Shown here: positions 1-7,051 of the stretch, in pieces
How positions within the stretch are numbered: position 1 is the first letter of the stretch
Layout of the letters: each line of letters begins with the position of its first letter
Source: Acidimicrobiia bacterium
GTDB taxonomy: Bacteria > Actinomycetota > Acidimicrobiia > UBA5794 > UBA11373
DNA length: 9,468 bases
Direction: 5' to 3'
Assembly: GCA_025456165.1 (NCBI GenBank)
Contig: JALOLI010000076.1
Location: forward strand, 1 to 9,468
Position numbers and translations under genes: made by a program
Notes under the pieces: model-generated
What the model was told of the DNA's origin: nothing
Seen by the model: the letters and a program-made list of their open reading frames with translations, nothing else
The model's database searches: none

Positions 1-880
1 TCAGGTCGTCGTCCAGCGGCAGCCAGTACACGGTGGGATCGGAGTTGTCCCACTCGTAGTCCGTGTCGGCAGGGCCGACCCAGACCCACACCACGGGGTC
101 GTACTCCAGGAACCGGCCGATGGTGTCGACGCTGTGGATGAAGGCGTACCCGCCGGAATCGCAGGAGCAAGGTGCGCCCGTCGACGCGCTGCACGGCACC
201 CCGGTCACGAACCAGGAAGCCACCCAGCCCACGCCTGAGCCCCACTCGATCTGGGTCCACATCTCATCCGGCTCTCCGACCGATGCCCACCCCGTGCCCG
301 CCACTCCGGTGGCGTCGTGGGCCAGTGATCCGATCACATCGAACCCGGTGCCCGGCCCGGAGCGGACGTTGAGCCGGTCGGTGCAGGCCGTGTCGACCAC
401 ACAGAACGGGCCCGGCGAAGCCGGGCCACACTGGCCGGGAGTGAGGAACCAGGAGGCCACCCAGCCGCTGCCGCCGTCGTAATCGATCGCGGCCCATACC
501 CGGTCCGAGTCGTCTTCGGCGCCCACGCCCGTGGTCCACACCCCAGTTGCGTTGAAGGCGAGCGTCCCGATGACCGGGTAGTCGCCGGACGGACCGCTCC
601 TCACGTTCAGGGCGTCGCCCGGCAGGTGGTCGACCACGCAGCGAGAGGTTGCCGGCACGGCGATGGTGTCCCAGGGGTACGTGGTGGCCGTGGTCGTCGG
701 GAGCAAGGTGGTCGTGGTGGAGGTGGTGGCGGTGGTCGAAGGCTCACCCGTGGTGCTGGTCGTGGTCGGCTGGGAGGTAGTGGGGGCCGCGGTAGTGTCG
801 ATCCCGTCGTCGTCCCCGCAGGCGCTCAGGCTCCCAACGCAGAAGACGGCGCAGATCAGGGCGGCGCGAAGGCACGGCAT
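1..880 (-). CDS. Secreted lipoprotein with two bacterial SH3 domains (C-terminus outside window)
   Basis: The frame is open from an ATG at 880 to the left edge, about 293 codons with no stop, so the C-terminus is missing. The start has a strong Shine-Dalgarno, AAGGAGGGG, just upstream. The N-terminus is a lipoprotein signal: a hydrophobic stretch, then the lipobox LSAC with Cys at residue 21, then GDD. Residues about 28-66 are a Thr/Ser/Pro linker. Two homologous SH3-like repeats follow, about residues 80-147 and 160-226. Each has an LNVRSGP motif, a VIG-(T/S)-L strand and a closing GWVASWF motif. Such domains commonly bind cell-wall or other surface ligands. The remaining visible part has several Cys (CSAS...CSC) and is rich in Trp, Tyr and Asp; I do not recognise it, and an enzymatic domain could lie beyond the edge. 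Likely role: anchored envelope protein, ligand unknown. Confidence 0.85.
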   Translation of the reverse strand, partial: MPCLRAALICAVFCVGSLSACGDDDGIDTTAAPTTSQPTTTSTTGEPSTTATTSTTTTLLPTTTATTYPWDTIAVPATSRCVVDHLPGDALNVRSGPSGDYPVIGTLAFNATGVWTTGVGAEDDSDRVWAAIDYDGGSGWVASWFLTPGQCGPASPGPFCVVDTACTDRLNVRSGPGTGFDVIGSLAHDATGVAGTGWASVGEPDEMWTQIEWGSGVGWVASWFVTGVPCSASTGAPCSCDSGGYAFIHSVDTIGRFLEYDPVVWVWVGPADTDYEWDNSDPTVYWLPLDDDL

Positions 881-1303
881 GGTCCCCTCCTTGTCCCTTC
901 CGCCGAGGATACGCCGCCGAGGGGGAACCGTGCCTCACGATTCCGGCGCCCGGGCCGAAGAACCGGCCCTTCCGCCGTGCTTGCCCGGCATCGGTACCGC
1001 CCTCGGCAGCAAAGGGAGCATCCCCCGCCGGCCCTTCGGGTCATCTCCCCCGCCGCCCCGGAGGAGAGTAGGTCGGCGCTGCCGAACGGCTTTCCTACCT
1101 CGGCCAGATCGGGGGCCAGGAGAACCGGCACGGTTGACGCCGGCAGGGCCGGAGCGCCAAGGCCGCGCCTGGTCGAGGAGGCGGCTACTTCCACCCCGTC
1201 CGCGGCAGGGAGCCCAGGGCCTGCTACCGGGGCAGCGGGGCAAGTCCTCCGCCCGCCTGACCCTGCGCGTGGGCGAGTCCCCGGCCTGTGGCAGTATCCG
1301 GCC
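881..1303. other. Divergent intergenic region, no supported gene
   Basis: This stretch separates the leftward SH3 lipoprotein from the rightward FecR-domain gene. Long open frames cross it on both strands, but they lack recognisable protein features and look like products of high GC. It holds the lipoprotein's ribosome-binding site and candidate -10, and a small hairpin at 952-969 (GGGCCG, six-base loop, CGGCCC). At its right end CAGTAT (1292-1297) lies six bases before the FecR ATG, the spacing expected for a leaderless transcript. I saw no riboswitch I could name. Confidence 0.5.
906..911 (-). promoter_or_regulatory. Candidate -10 element for the SH3 lipoprotein
   Basis: The minus strand reads TATCCT (TAnnnT type) 26 nt before the ATG at 880. 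Transcription would start near 899, giving a leader of about 20 nt that holds the Shine-Dalgarno. No convincing -35 hexamer is visible, which is common in actinobacteria. The call rests on position and a six-base match only. Confidence 0.3.
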
Positions 1304-2740
1304 ATGAACGCACCTCTCCGCTGGCTGGCCTTGGGCGCCGCCCTCGTCCTACCGGCCGGGCTCGGCCAGGTGCCGTCCGCCTCTGCCCGGGCGGCAGAAG
1401 GCGGTTGGGTCCCGGAGAGGACAGAGTCGGTCTCGGCGTTCGTGCAGCCATCCGACGACTACCACGCCTACCACCGCAGCCAGATGGCCGACGAGGGCTA
1501 CTGGCTGATGACGGCGGTGGAGCCCTGGGTGCCGGGGTCCGACGACACCCACACCTATGTGGCCAGCGATGGCGTGGCCAGCCAGACCATCGTCGCCCCG
1601 GGTGTCGGCGACCGCTTCGTGTCGACGGTCACCTGGAGCCGCCCTCACGACATCTACCGGGCCGGGGAGATGGTGCAGTTGACGCTGAACGTGAAGATCG
1701 TCGAGTACGTGTGGAACGGCACGAACGACGGCTACCTCCATCAAGGACTGAACAGCGTGGGCGAACAGGTGGCGGTCAGGATCGATGCGGCCGGCCTGCA
1801 GTACGGCGCCACCGCCGGGGCTATCAGACTGACCGACGCCAACGGCGACTACATCTTCAAGGTGCTGGGCGAGAACGGCGCCATGGTGGTGCCGGAGATC
1901 GGCGCGGCCGTGTCGGCCGCCTTCCCGGCCGGCTACGAGAGCGGCGATCTCAAGGCCATCAGACTGGAGACCCATGCCGGTACTGTCAGCTACACCTACA
2001 CCTGGGTGATCGGCGAGGCCCCGGCCGACACCACCACCGCGCCGGCCGGCGGAGCCATGATCACCGTCACCGTCGTGCGACACAGCGCCGTGCCGCCCAT
2101 GGTCTCGCACGATGACGGCGTCACCTGGAGTGTGCTCCGAACCGGCGACCGGTTGTTGGAGAGGGACAAGATCGAAACCGGGCGAGACACCCGGGTGATC
2201 CTGACCTATCCCGACGGGTCGGTCTTCAGGCTGAAATCCAACAGCCGGCTCGAGATCCTTGGGGATGGCCTGGCGTTGCAGGTGGGCGACCTCTGGCTCA
2301 ATCTCTACAAGGAAGACCGGGTGTTCAAAGTCCTCACCCCCACCACGGTCACGGCCTGCCTGGGCACCACCTTCTCCGTCGCCGTGGCAGAGGACGGGTC
2401 CACCGCCGTGCGGCTCTCCGAGGGGAGCGTGGAGGTCGCGGCGGGAGGGGCGGCGATCACGTTGACCCCCGGGCAGATGGTCCAGGCGGAGGCCGCCGGC
2501 GTCTCGGGTGAGGTGGCCGTTTTCGACGTCGCCGAGCACGAGGCGGCGTGGGCGGCGGAGTTCGCCGACGAGGCCCCGGAATCCGACGGGATGCCCGCCT
2601 GGTCGATCGTCGTCATCGTGCTGGGCTGCCTGGCAGGCCTGGGCGTGGTGTGGACGCTGGTCCGGCGCAAGAAGACGGCCCCCGCCTCCCCAAGCCAGTG
2701 GCTGCTCCCAGGTGAGCCACCTCCTCCCCCGGCGCCATAG
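1304..2740 (+). CDS. Secreted FecR-domain protein with C-terminal membrane anchor
   Basis: 478 residues. The ATG at 1304 is chosen because a signal peptide begins exactly there: NAPLRW, a hydrophobic core, then Ala-rich cleavage-type residues near 26-30. The frame is open upstream to about 626, but that part has no protein-like features. Residues about 45-240 form a beta-rich, aromatic-rich region of unknown family. Residues about 281-395 match the FecR fold: GDRLLERDKIETG, LTYPDGSVFRLKSNSRLEI, KVLTPT, a LGTTFSV strand, RLSEGSVEV and LTPGQ. A membrane helix spans about 434-453, followed by RRKK and a short Pro-rich tail. The ectodomain is therefore outside and about 25 residues inside. Classical FecR has an N-terminal cytoplasmic anti-sigma part and an iron-uptake partner; neither is here, and no sigma-factor gene is adjacent, so an iron-signalling role should not be assumed. 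No clear Shine-Dalgarno is seen; translation may be leaderless. Confidence 0.85.
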   Translation: MNAPLRWLALGAALVLPAGLGQVPSASARAAEGGWVPERTESVSAFVQPSDDYHAYHRSQMADEGYWLMTAVEPWVPGSDDTHTYVASDGVASQTIVAPGVGDRFVSTVTWSRPHDIYRAGEMVQLTLNVKIVEYVWNGTNDGYLHQGLNSVGEQVAVRIDAAGLQYGATAGAIRLTDANGDYIFKVLGENGAMVVPEIGAAVSAAFPAGYESGDLKAIRLETHAGTVSYTYTWVIGEAPADTTTAPAGGAMITVTVVRHSAVPPMVSHDDGVTWSVLRTGDRLLERDKIETGRDTRVILTYPDGSVFRLKSNSRLEILGDGLALQVGDLWLNLYKEDRVFKVLTPTTVTACLGTTFSVAVAEDGSTAVRLSEGSVEVAAGGAAITLTPGQMVQAEAAGVSGEVAVFDVAEHEAAWAAEFADEAPESDGMPAWSIVVIVLGCLAGLGVVWTLVRRKKTAPASPSQWLLPGEPPPPPAP

Positions 2741-2940
2741 GCGTCGACGATCTGTGTTCGCCATCTGGAATGCCCTCGGCGACCCGACCTCCTCGTGTCA
2801 CGACAGGGCGCGTCGATCCTGACGCAGCGTGAACCGATCGAGAACAAGGACAGGCAGCCGGACGAGTCGGCCGCTGCCCGATCCTCTGCCCCTTCGCCTG
2901 AGCCGTTGCCGCCCGGCGGGCCCGTGCCAGAGGACCCGCC

Positions 2941-2952
2941 ACCGCCGGCGGT
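2941..2952 (-). terminator. Short palindrome downstream of tRNA-Val
   Basis: ACCGCCGGCGGT is a perfect 12-base palindrome beginning 8 bases past the 3' end of the tRNA. It could fold into a small hairpin that helps end the tRNA transcript. There is no U-tract and the stem is short, so this is weak. Confidence 0.25.
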
Positions 2953-2959
2953 CTTCTCG

Positions 2960-3033
2960 TGGGCGCTGTAGGACTCGAACCTACGACCTCTTCCTTGTAA
3001 GGGAAGCGCTCTCGCCACCTGAGCTAAGCGCCC
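2960..3033 (-). tRNA. tRNA-Val (anticodon UAC)
   Basis: The minus strand folds into a complete cloverleaf of 74 nt: acceptor GGGCGCT paired with AGCGCCC, D stem GCTC/GAGC, anticodon stem CTTCC/GGAAG with loop CTTACAA, and T stem GTAGG/CCTAC with loop TTCGAGT. The three central anticodon bases are TAC, which reads GUA valine codons (and possibly other GUN codons). The discriminator base is A. The next bases are CGA, so the CCA end is not encoded and must be added after transcription. It lies 47 nt downstream of the histidine kinase stop codon on the same strand. No integrase or repeated tRNA fragment was seen, so nothing suggests use as an attachment site. Confidence 0.97.
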
Positions 3034-3046
3034 GTGCCCACGGATG

Positions 3047-3052
3047 AGGGTA
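3047..3052 (-). promoter_or_regulatory. Candidate -10 element for tRNA-Val
   Basis: The minus strand has TACCCT, a TAnnnT-type hexamer, ending 13 nt before the first base of the tRNA. That would place transcription start a few bases before the mature 5' end. No clear -35 is visible; read-through from the kinase gene is also possible. Confidence 0.25.
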
Positions 3053-3080
3053 CCAAACCGCCGGACCGCAGGCCCCCGGC

Positions 3081-4301
3081 TCAGGCGGAGAGGGGATCGC
3101 GAATGGGGTGGATGCCGTCGTTGGTGAGGGCCGCCGGATCGGCCCCGTCTTCCAGCGGCAGCCAGATCACGAAGCTGGACCCGTCCGGCACGGCTGAGGC
3201 CAGAGTCACCGTGCCCCCGTTCGCCTCGGCCACCTGGCGCACGATCGACAGTCCCAGCCCTGCCCGTTTCTCGCGGTGCATGTGGGTTTGGTCCCGCCCC
3301 CACGCCCGCTGGAACACCAGGGTGTGCTCTGCCTCCGGGATGCCCGGCCCCTGGTCCCGCACCCCCACCCAGGCCCACCCGTCCGCCGATCCGGCCCCGC
3401 AGGAGACCGTGCTCCCCGTCGGCGCCAGGCGCACGGCGTTGTTGGCCAGGTTCCCCACGGCGGAGCGCAGGGCGCTCCTGTCGGCCCGCACCGTCGGACC
3501 GGTGCCCCCGACGTGCTGCAGGTGCACGCCCCGGGCCTCGGCAGGCACCCGGAACTCCTCGATGACCTCGCGGGCCAGCGCCCCCAGGCGGACCGCCCGG
3601 GTGACGCTGTCGGGCAGTTCCCGGCGGGCGAAGCGGGTCAGGTCGGCGACGCTGCGGGTGAGGCGGTCCACCGAGCGGCGCACCACTTTCACGGTCTCCC
3701 GCAGCGAGCGGGCATCGGCGTGAGGGTCGGAGAGGGCCACGTCGATGCTCGTCGCCATGGTGGCCAGGGGGTTGCGCAGCTCGTGGCTGATGTCCTGGAT
3801 GAACCTCCGCTGATCCTCGACCCCGCCCTCGATGCGCCCCAGCATTCCATCGAAGGTATCGGCCAGGCGCTTCAACTCGTCGTTCGGCCCCTCCAGGTCG
3901 ATGCGGCGGGAGAGGTCCGAAGCCTCGATGTCCCGAGCCACCTGGGTGATCCTGCCCACCGGGCGCAGCACCCTCCCGGCCACCACCCAGCCGGTCCCCA
4001 GGCTGGCGGGGAAGAGCACCGCCAGGGCGATCAGAGACATGGTGCGCAGCTTCTCCAGGGCGCGCTGGTTGGCCAGCAACTCGAGTTGCTCCACCCCGCC
4101 CTCATCCAGGTAGATGGCCACGCCGCGATCGCTGGTGACCCGGCGCACCTGCAGGTCGCCGCTGACCGGCTTGCCCTCCAGGGTGCGGGAGAAGGCGAAG
4201 TAGATGGATCCCACCACGAGGACGGCGAGACCAAACACCACCAGGGTGTACAGCCCCGCCAGGCGGAAGCGGATCGAGCGCGCCCACCGGGGGATCTTCA
4301 T
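3081..4301 (-). CDS. Sensor histidine kinase, HAMP type (two-component system)
   Basis: 406 residues from the ATG at 4301; a GTG one codon earlier (4304) is an alternative. The ATG overlaps the regulator's TGA (TGATG), so translation is probably coupled. Order: membrane helix about 16-38, a short external segment of about 50 residues, second helix about 88-110, HAMP region about 107-160, then the dimerisation H-box ISHELRNPL with the phospho-accepting His at 173. The ATP-binding domain follows: N-box NLANNAVRLAP about 284-294, G1 DQGPGIP about 316-322, an F-box-like FQRAW about 330-334, and G2 GLGLSIV about 348-354. All catalytic boxes are present, so it should autophosphorylate and pass phosphate to the neighbouring regulator. 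The small external loop gives no clue to the ligand. Confidence 0.95.
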   Translation of the reverse strand: MKIPRWARSIRFRLAGLYTLVVFGLAVLVVGSIYFAFSRTLEGKPVSGDLQVRRVTSDRGVAIYLDEGGVEQLELLANQRALEKLRTMSLIALAVLFPASLGTGWVVAGRVLRPVGRITQVARDIEASDLSRRIDLEGPNDELKRLADTFDGMLGRIEGGVEDQRRFIQDISHELRNPLATMATSIDVALSDPHADARSLRETVKVVRRSVDRLTRSVADLTRFARRELPDSVTRAVRLGALAREVIEEFRVPAEARGVHLQHVGGTGPTVRADRSALRSAVGNLANNAVRLAPTGSTVSCGAGSADGWAWVGVRDQGPGIPEAEHTLVFQRAWGRDQTHMHREKRAGLGLSIVRQVAEANGGTVTLASAVPDGSSFVIWLPLEDGADPAALTNDGIHPIRDPLSA

Positions 4302-4987
4302 CACTCCACCAGCCGGTATCCGCTCCCCACGATCGTCTCGATGGCGTGGGGCAGTCCGGCCATCTCGAGCTTGCGGCGCAGCTTGCTCACCGTCACCCGG
4401 ACGGTGTTGGTGAAGGGGTCGATGTTCTCGTCCCAGACGTGGTCGAGGAGTCGCTCCGCCCCCAGCACCTCCCCGGGATGCAGCATGAAGTAGTGCAGCA
4501 GGGCGAACTCTCGCGTGGTGAGGTCGAGGTCTCGCTCCCCCACGTACACCGTGCGCCGCGCGGCGTCCATGCGCATCCCCCCCACCTGGATGATGGCCCC
4601 GGTGTGCCGGGAGCGGCGCCGTCCCAGCGCCCGCAGGCGGGCAAGCAACTCAGGCAGGGCGAACGGCTTGACCAGGTAGTCGTCGGCGCCGTCGTCGAGG
4701 CCGGCCACCCGCTCCTCCAGAGAGTCGCGCGCGGTGAGCATCAGGACCCGCGGCTGGTCGGTGCCGTCGATCTGGCGGTGGCCGGCGTGCAGCCGGCGGC
4801 AGACCTCGCGCCCATCGACGTCGGGCAGGTTCAGGTCGAGGCAGACGATGTCGTAGGGGCTGATCGCCAGCTTCTCCATGGCGTCACGCCCGGTGAGGGC
4901 CACGTCCACGGCGTAGCCGTCCCGCCTTATGCCCTCGGCGAGGGCGTGGGCCAGATCCTCTTCGTCCTCGACAACCAGTACGCGCAA
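4301..4987 (-). CDS. OmpR/PhoB-family response regulator
   Basis: 228 residues. The start is taken as TTG at 4987 because the receiver domain begins right there (RVLVVEDEE) and GAGAGG lies six bases upstream; the frame is open far upstream, but that part reads antisense to the solute-binding gene. The receiver domain (about 1-118) has the acidic pair E7/D8, the phospho-acceptor Asp at 51 in LDLNLP, Thr at 85 (LTARD) and the conserved Lys at 107 (VKPF). The C-terminal winged helix (about 130-228) has LTTREFALL, VWDENIDPFTNTVRVTVSKLRRKL and the final IVGSGYRL, typical of OmpR-class DNA binders. It should bind tandem half-sites about 10-11 bp apart. It is the first gene of the operon with the kinase, and the promoter upstream suggests self-regulation. 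Confidence 0.95.
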   Translation of the reverse strand: MRVLVVEDEEDLAHALAEGIRRDGYAVDVALTGRDAMEKLAISPYDIVCLDLNLPDVDGREVCRRLHAGHRQIDGTDQPRVLMLTARDSLEERVAGLDDGADDYLVKPFALPELLARLRALGRRRSRHTGAIIQVGGMRMDAARRTVYVGERDLDLTTREFALLHYFMLHPGEVLGAERLLDHVWDENIDPFTNTVRVTVSKLRRKLEMAGLPHAIETIVGSGYRLVE

Positions 4988-5009
4988 GGCATTCCTCTCG
5001 ACCCAGAGG

Positions 5010-5041
5010 ACCGTATCGTCACAAGGGTAAACCCCCCGTAA
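5010..5041 (-). promoter_or_regulatory. Candidate promoter/operator of the two-component operon
   Basis: On the minus strand TTACGGGGGGTTTA (5041-5028) is followed by 12 bases and then TACGGT (5015-5010). Transcription would start near 5003, followed by the Shine-Dalgarno (4999-4994) and the TTG start at 4987, so the geometry works. The same arrangement occurs at 7254-7223 before the solute-binding gene. GTTACGG and GTTTACC begin 10 bases apart, compatible with an OmpR-type tandem site overlapping the -35 region. No standard -35 is present, as expected for an activator-dependent promoter. Function is inferred. Confidence 0.5.
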
Positions 5042-5072
5042 CGATCCGGGGCGGCGCCGGCGCCGGGTGCTG

Positions 5073-5103
5073 CCGGGGGGCCCGCCGGCGGCGGGCCCCC
5101 CGG
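5073..5103 (-). terminator. Strong GC hairpin after the solute-binding gene
   Basis: A perfect 14-bp inverted repeat (5073-5086 with 5090-5103) has a 3-base loop and extends two pairs further with one bulged base. It starts about 20 bases after the stop codon at 5125 of the solute-binding gene and lies before the response-regulator promoter. There is no U-tract on either side. It probably ends or attenuates the upstream transcript, separating that gene from the two-component operon. A 12-base palindrome, GGCGCCGGCGCC, lies just beyond at 5053-5064. Confidence 0.6.
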
Positions 5104-5124
5104 GCACCTCGCGGGGACCTGGGG

Positions 5125-6360
5125 CTACAGGTCCTTGCGGTACCACGATTCGATGTTCCAGGTGTCGCCGGCGCTCGTCGGGTTGTGCTTGTACCCGCCG
5201 ACGGTGTCGGCCCACACCGCGCCCGGGTCGAGGCGCTGGTAGAGCGGGATGATGACCACCTGGTCGGCGAGGATCTCCTCGGCTTCGGCGATGTAGCCGG
5301 CCAGCAGGGTCTCGTCCACGGTCCCGTTCATCAGGACCCGCAGCTCGGCGTAGCGGGCCGTGTTCTCGTCGATCACCGACGAGGGGCCCTGGTTGAACCC
5401 TTCGGTGCTCTGCCCGGCCACCTCGAGCGTGCCCCAGCGGTAGTAGTTCTGCCCGTCGGGCGGGGGCAGGCCGGGGTCCATGATGTCGTGCCACGACACC
5501 AGCCCGGCGAAGCCGGGGGTTCCCAGCCAGGCCCACTCCCCCAGGTCCCAGCGGCCGAAGTCCTGAGTCTCCCCGAAGAAGAGGGAGGAGTCCTCCAACT
5601 GGGCTTCGTAGGAGATGCAGGCCTCGTCGAACATGCCCACGAACAGCTCCGACAGAAGCACCCGGGCATCGTTGTTCGAGGTCGTGGTGAACACGGTGTG
5701 CGGGCGGCCGTCGTCGCCGCAGTCCTGCTCGGCGCACAACTGCTCGACCAGGGCGCAGGCCTGCGCCGGGTCGTGCGCGTAGCGCTCCCAGGCGCCCGAG
5801 GACACGCTGGGGTTGTAGGCGTCCACGTACGACGACATCGGCTCGACCTGGCCCTTGAGGATCTCGTCGACGATCTTCTGCTTGTCCACTGCGAAGGCCA
5901 CCGCCCGGCGGAAGAGCAGGAACTCGTTCATCGACTCCGGGTTGCGGCCCAGGCGGTTCTCCCCGAACTGGAAGTTCAGGTGCTCCCACAGCTGGCCGCT
6001 CAGCACCTCCACCGAGGCCCCTTCGGCCTCCAGCGGCTGCAGGTCCTCAATGGCGGCGATGGAGGGCGGCGGGTTGATGACGTCGACTTCGCGGGCCTTG
6101 AAGGCGTTGATCAGCGAGGCCGTCTCGGGGATGAAGCGGAAGACCACTGCATCCAGGTAAGGCAACTGCTGGCCCGTCTCCGGATCGGTCTTCCAGAAGT
6201 TCTCGTTGCGGACCAGCTTGATGAACTCACCCTTCTGCCACTGGTCGATCTTGAAGGGGCCGCACGAGAGCCAGCCGGTGTCGTTGTAGTCGCCGATGAA
6301 GTCGGTGCCCTCGATCTGGTGCTTGGGCAGGATCAGGCCGAAGATCAGTTCGGCTTGGCA
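5125..6360 (-). CDS. C-terminal fragment of the solute-binding lipoprotein
   Basis: Homology-bearing sequence starts at about 6360, although this frame has no ATG, GTG or TTG until a TTG at 6165, so the fragment has no convincing start of its own. Recognisable family-5 blocks are LPKHQIEGTDF, CGPFKIDQW, KGEFIKLVRNENFW, PYLDAVVFRFIPETASLINAFKAREVDV, FRRAVAFAVDKQKIV and a terminal region with IIPLYQRLDPG and WNIESWYRKDL. These form lobe II and the return to lobe I of the binding cleft. The reading frame and codon pattern are intact to the TAG at 5125, suggesting the break is recent or artificial. Confidence 0.75.
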   Translation of the reverse strand, partial: CQAELIFGLILPKHQIEGTDFIGDYNDTGWLSCGPFKIDQWQKGEFIKLVRNENFWKTDPETGQQLPYLDAVVFRFIPETASLINAFKAREVDVINPPPSIAAIEDLQPLEAEGASVEVLSGQLWEHLNFQFGENRLGRNPESMNEFLLFRRAVAFAVDKQKIVDEILKGQVEPMSSYVDAYNPSVSSGAWERYAHDPAQACALVEQLCAEQDCGDDGRPHTVFTTTSNNDARVLLSELFVGMFDEACISYEAQLEDSSLFFGETQDFGRWDLGEWAWLGTPGFAGLVSWHDIMDPGLPPPDGQNYYRWGTLEVAGQSTEGFNQGPSSVIDENTARYAELRVLMNGTVDETLLAGYIAEAEEILADQVVIIPLYQRLDPGAVWADTVGGYKHNPTSAGDTWNIESWYRKDL

Positions 6361-6890
6361 ATGGGGTAGTCGGGGTTCATGATCGTCTCGAGGGTGAAGG
6401 CGAAGTCCTCACCCGAGATCGGGGTCCCGTCCTCCCACACCGCCTCCTCGCGGATCTGGTAGCGGACGGTCTCGGTGCCGTCGGCATTCACCGTCAAGCC
6501 CCCGTTGGCCACCGTCGGCAGTTCGGTGACGAGGTCGGGGATCATCTCCAGGGTGAAGCCGTCGACGTCCTGGACGCCGCAGTTCCAGCCCTGGGCGATC
6601 TTGGCGACGATGAAGTTGTCCCCGCCCGGGGCGAACTGGTTCAGGGTCGGGGGCTCCTGGTCCTCGCCGATGATCACCTCGCCCCCGTAGGACTTCAGCG
6701 CCTGGGGGGCAGTGGTGGTGGTCGTGGCGGTGGTGCTGCTGGTGCCGGCGGTCGTCGTGGTCGCCGGCGGCTGGGTGGTGGGCGGCGCGGTCGTGGAAGT
6801 GGCGCCCTCGTCGTCGCCGCAGGCGGCGAACAGCAGGGCGAGGGCCACCACCACGGCCAGCGCGGCCCAGCCGCGTCGTGTGGTACTCAT
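6345..6890 (-). CDS. N-terminal fragment of the solute-binding lipoprotein
   Basis: 181 codons from the ATG at 6890, with Shine-Dalgarno AGAGGA about nine bases upstream. The signal segment WAALAVVVALALLFAAC is a lipoprotein signal with the lipidated Cys at residue 24, followed by GDDE. A Thr/Ser/Pro linker covers about 31-62. The binding domain starts near residue 67 (SYGGEVIIGEDQEPPTLN) and includes the family-5 hallmark EDGTPISGEDFAFTLE at about 153-168. It stops at residue 181, far short of a complete binding protein of 500 or more residues. If translated it would be an anchored but non-functional stub. The ATG overlaps the stop of a small upstream ORF (TGATG). Confidence 0.8.
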   Translation of the reverse strand: MSTTRRGWAALAVVVALALLFAACGDDEGATSTTAPPTTQPPATTTTAGTSSTTATTTTTAPQALKSYGGEVIIGEDQEPPTLNQFAPGGDNFIVAKIAQGWNCGVQDVDGFTLEMIPDLVTELPTVANGGLTVNADGTETVRYQIREEAVWEDGTPISGEDFAFTLETIMNPDYPIAKPN

Positions 6891-7051
6891 CAGTGCGCTT
6901 CCTCTCGATGGCGGCCGGGCTCCCGCACGGCTCGCGCCGTGCCAGACGCCGCGGCGGGGATGGCAGAAAGGCGGCGTCCCCCTGCGGGGGCCCACACGGG
7001 TGCACCGGCCCGACCCGGGCCCGGCACCTTCCCGGCGTTGGCTCCCGTCAC
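6890..7051 (-). CDS. Possible small leader ORF overlapping the lipoprotein start
   Basis: A GTG at 7051 is preceded by AAGGAGG at a five-base spacing, one of the best ribosome-binding sites in the window. The frame runs 53 codons and ends in a TGA sharing its last base with the lipoprotein ATG at 6890 (TGATG). That layout is typical of translational coupling. Against it, the peptide is Gly/Pro/Ala/Arg-rich with no recognisable features, and its third-position G/C use is lower than in the surrounding real genes. It may be a regulatory leader ORF or chance. Confidence 0.25.
   Translation of the reverse strand: MTGANAGKVPGPGRAGAPVWAPAGGRRLSAIPAAASGTARAVREPGRHREEAH

Larger units (their letters stand above)
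5125..6890 (-). pseudogene. Disrupted ABC solute-binding lipoprotein, family 5 (peptide type)
   Basis: Two open frames on the same strand encode the N- and C-terminal parts of one extracellular oligopeptide/dipeptide-type binding protein. The first ends at TGA 6347-6345, straight after ETIMNPDYPIAKPN. The second frame carries family-like sequence from about 6360 (LIFGLILPKHQIEGTDF) to TAG at 5127-5125. In the family, about 60 residues usually lie between the EDFAFTLE motif and the LPKH motif. Here there are only about 30, so the lesion looks like a deletion of roughly 30-45 codons that is not a multiple of three, not just a one-base slip. It may be a true pseudogene, a strain-level deletion or an assembly fault. 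No permease or ATPase gene is visible, so the binding protein is an orphan in this window. Confidence 0.8.

Noticed and set aside
626..1303. Upstream extension of the FecR-domain reading frame by 226 codons
   Set aside because: It runs antisense through the SH3 lipoprotein, is low-complexity Gly/Arg, and would bury the clear signal peptide beginning at 1304.
881..1303. c-di-AMP-type riboswitch upstream of the SH3 lipoprotein
   Set aside because: A GGGGGAACC-like string occurs on the wrong strand and the other conserved cores are missing.
1349..2764. Long minus-strand open frame (471 codons)
   Set aside because: It is the antisense shadow of the FecR-domain gene, rich in Gly, His and Arg, with no recognisable motif.
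2960..3033. tRNA-Val as an integration site
   Set aside because: No integrase, no repeated tRNA 3' fragment and no composition change were seen nearby.
2305..3378. Minus-strand open frame crossing the tRNA
   Set aside because: It translates straight through the tRNA-Val and overlaps two supported genes; composition is not protein-like.
5010..5041. Stress sigma-factor (GTTT / GGGTA) promoter
   Set aside because: GTTTA is present, but the -10 block and spacing do not fit the usual sigma-B/sigma-F pattern.
4988..5989. Upstream extension of the response-regulator frame
   Set aside because: It overlaps the solute-binding gene out of frame on the same strand and has no domain-like sequence; the receiver domain and Shine-Dalgarno define the TTG at 4987.
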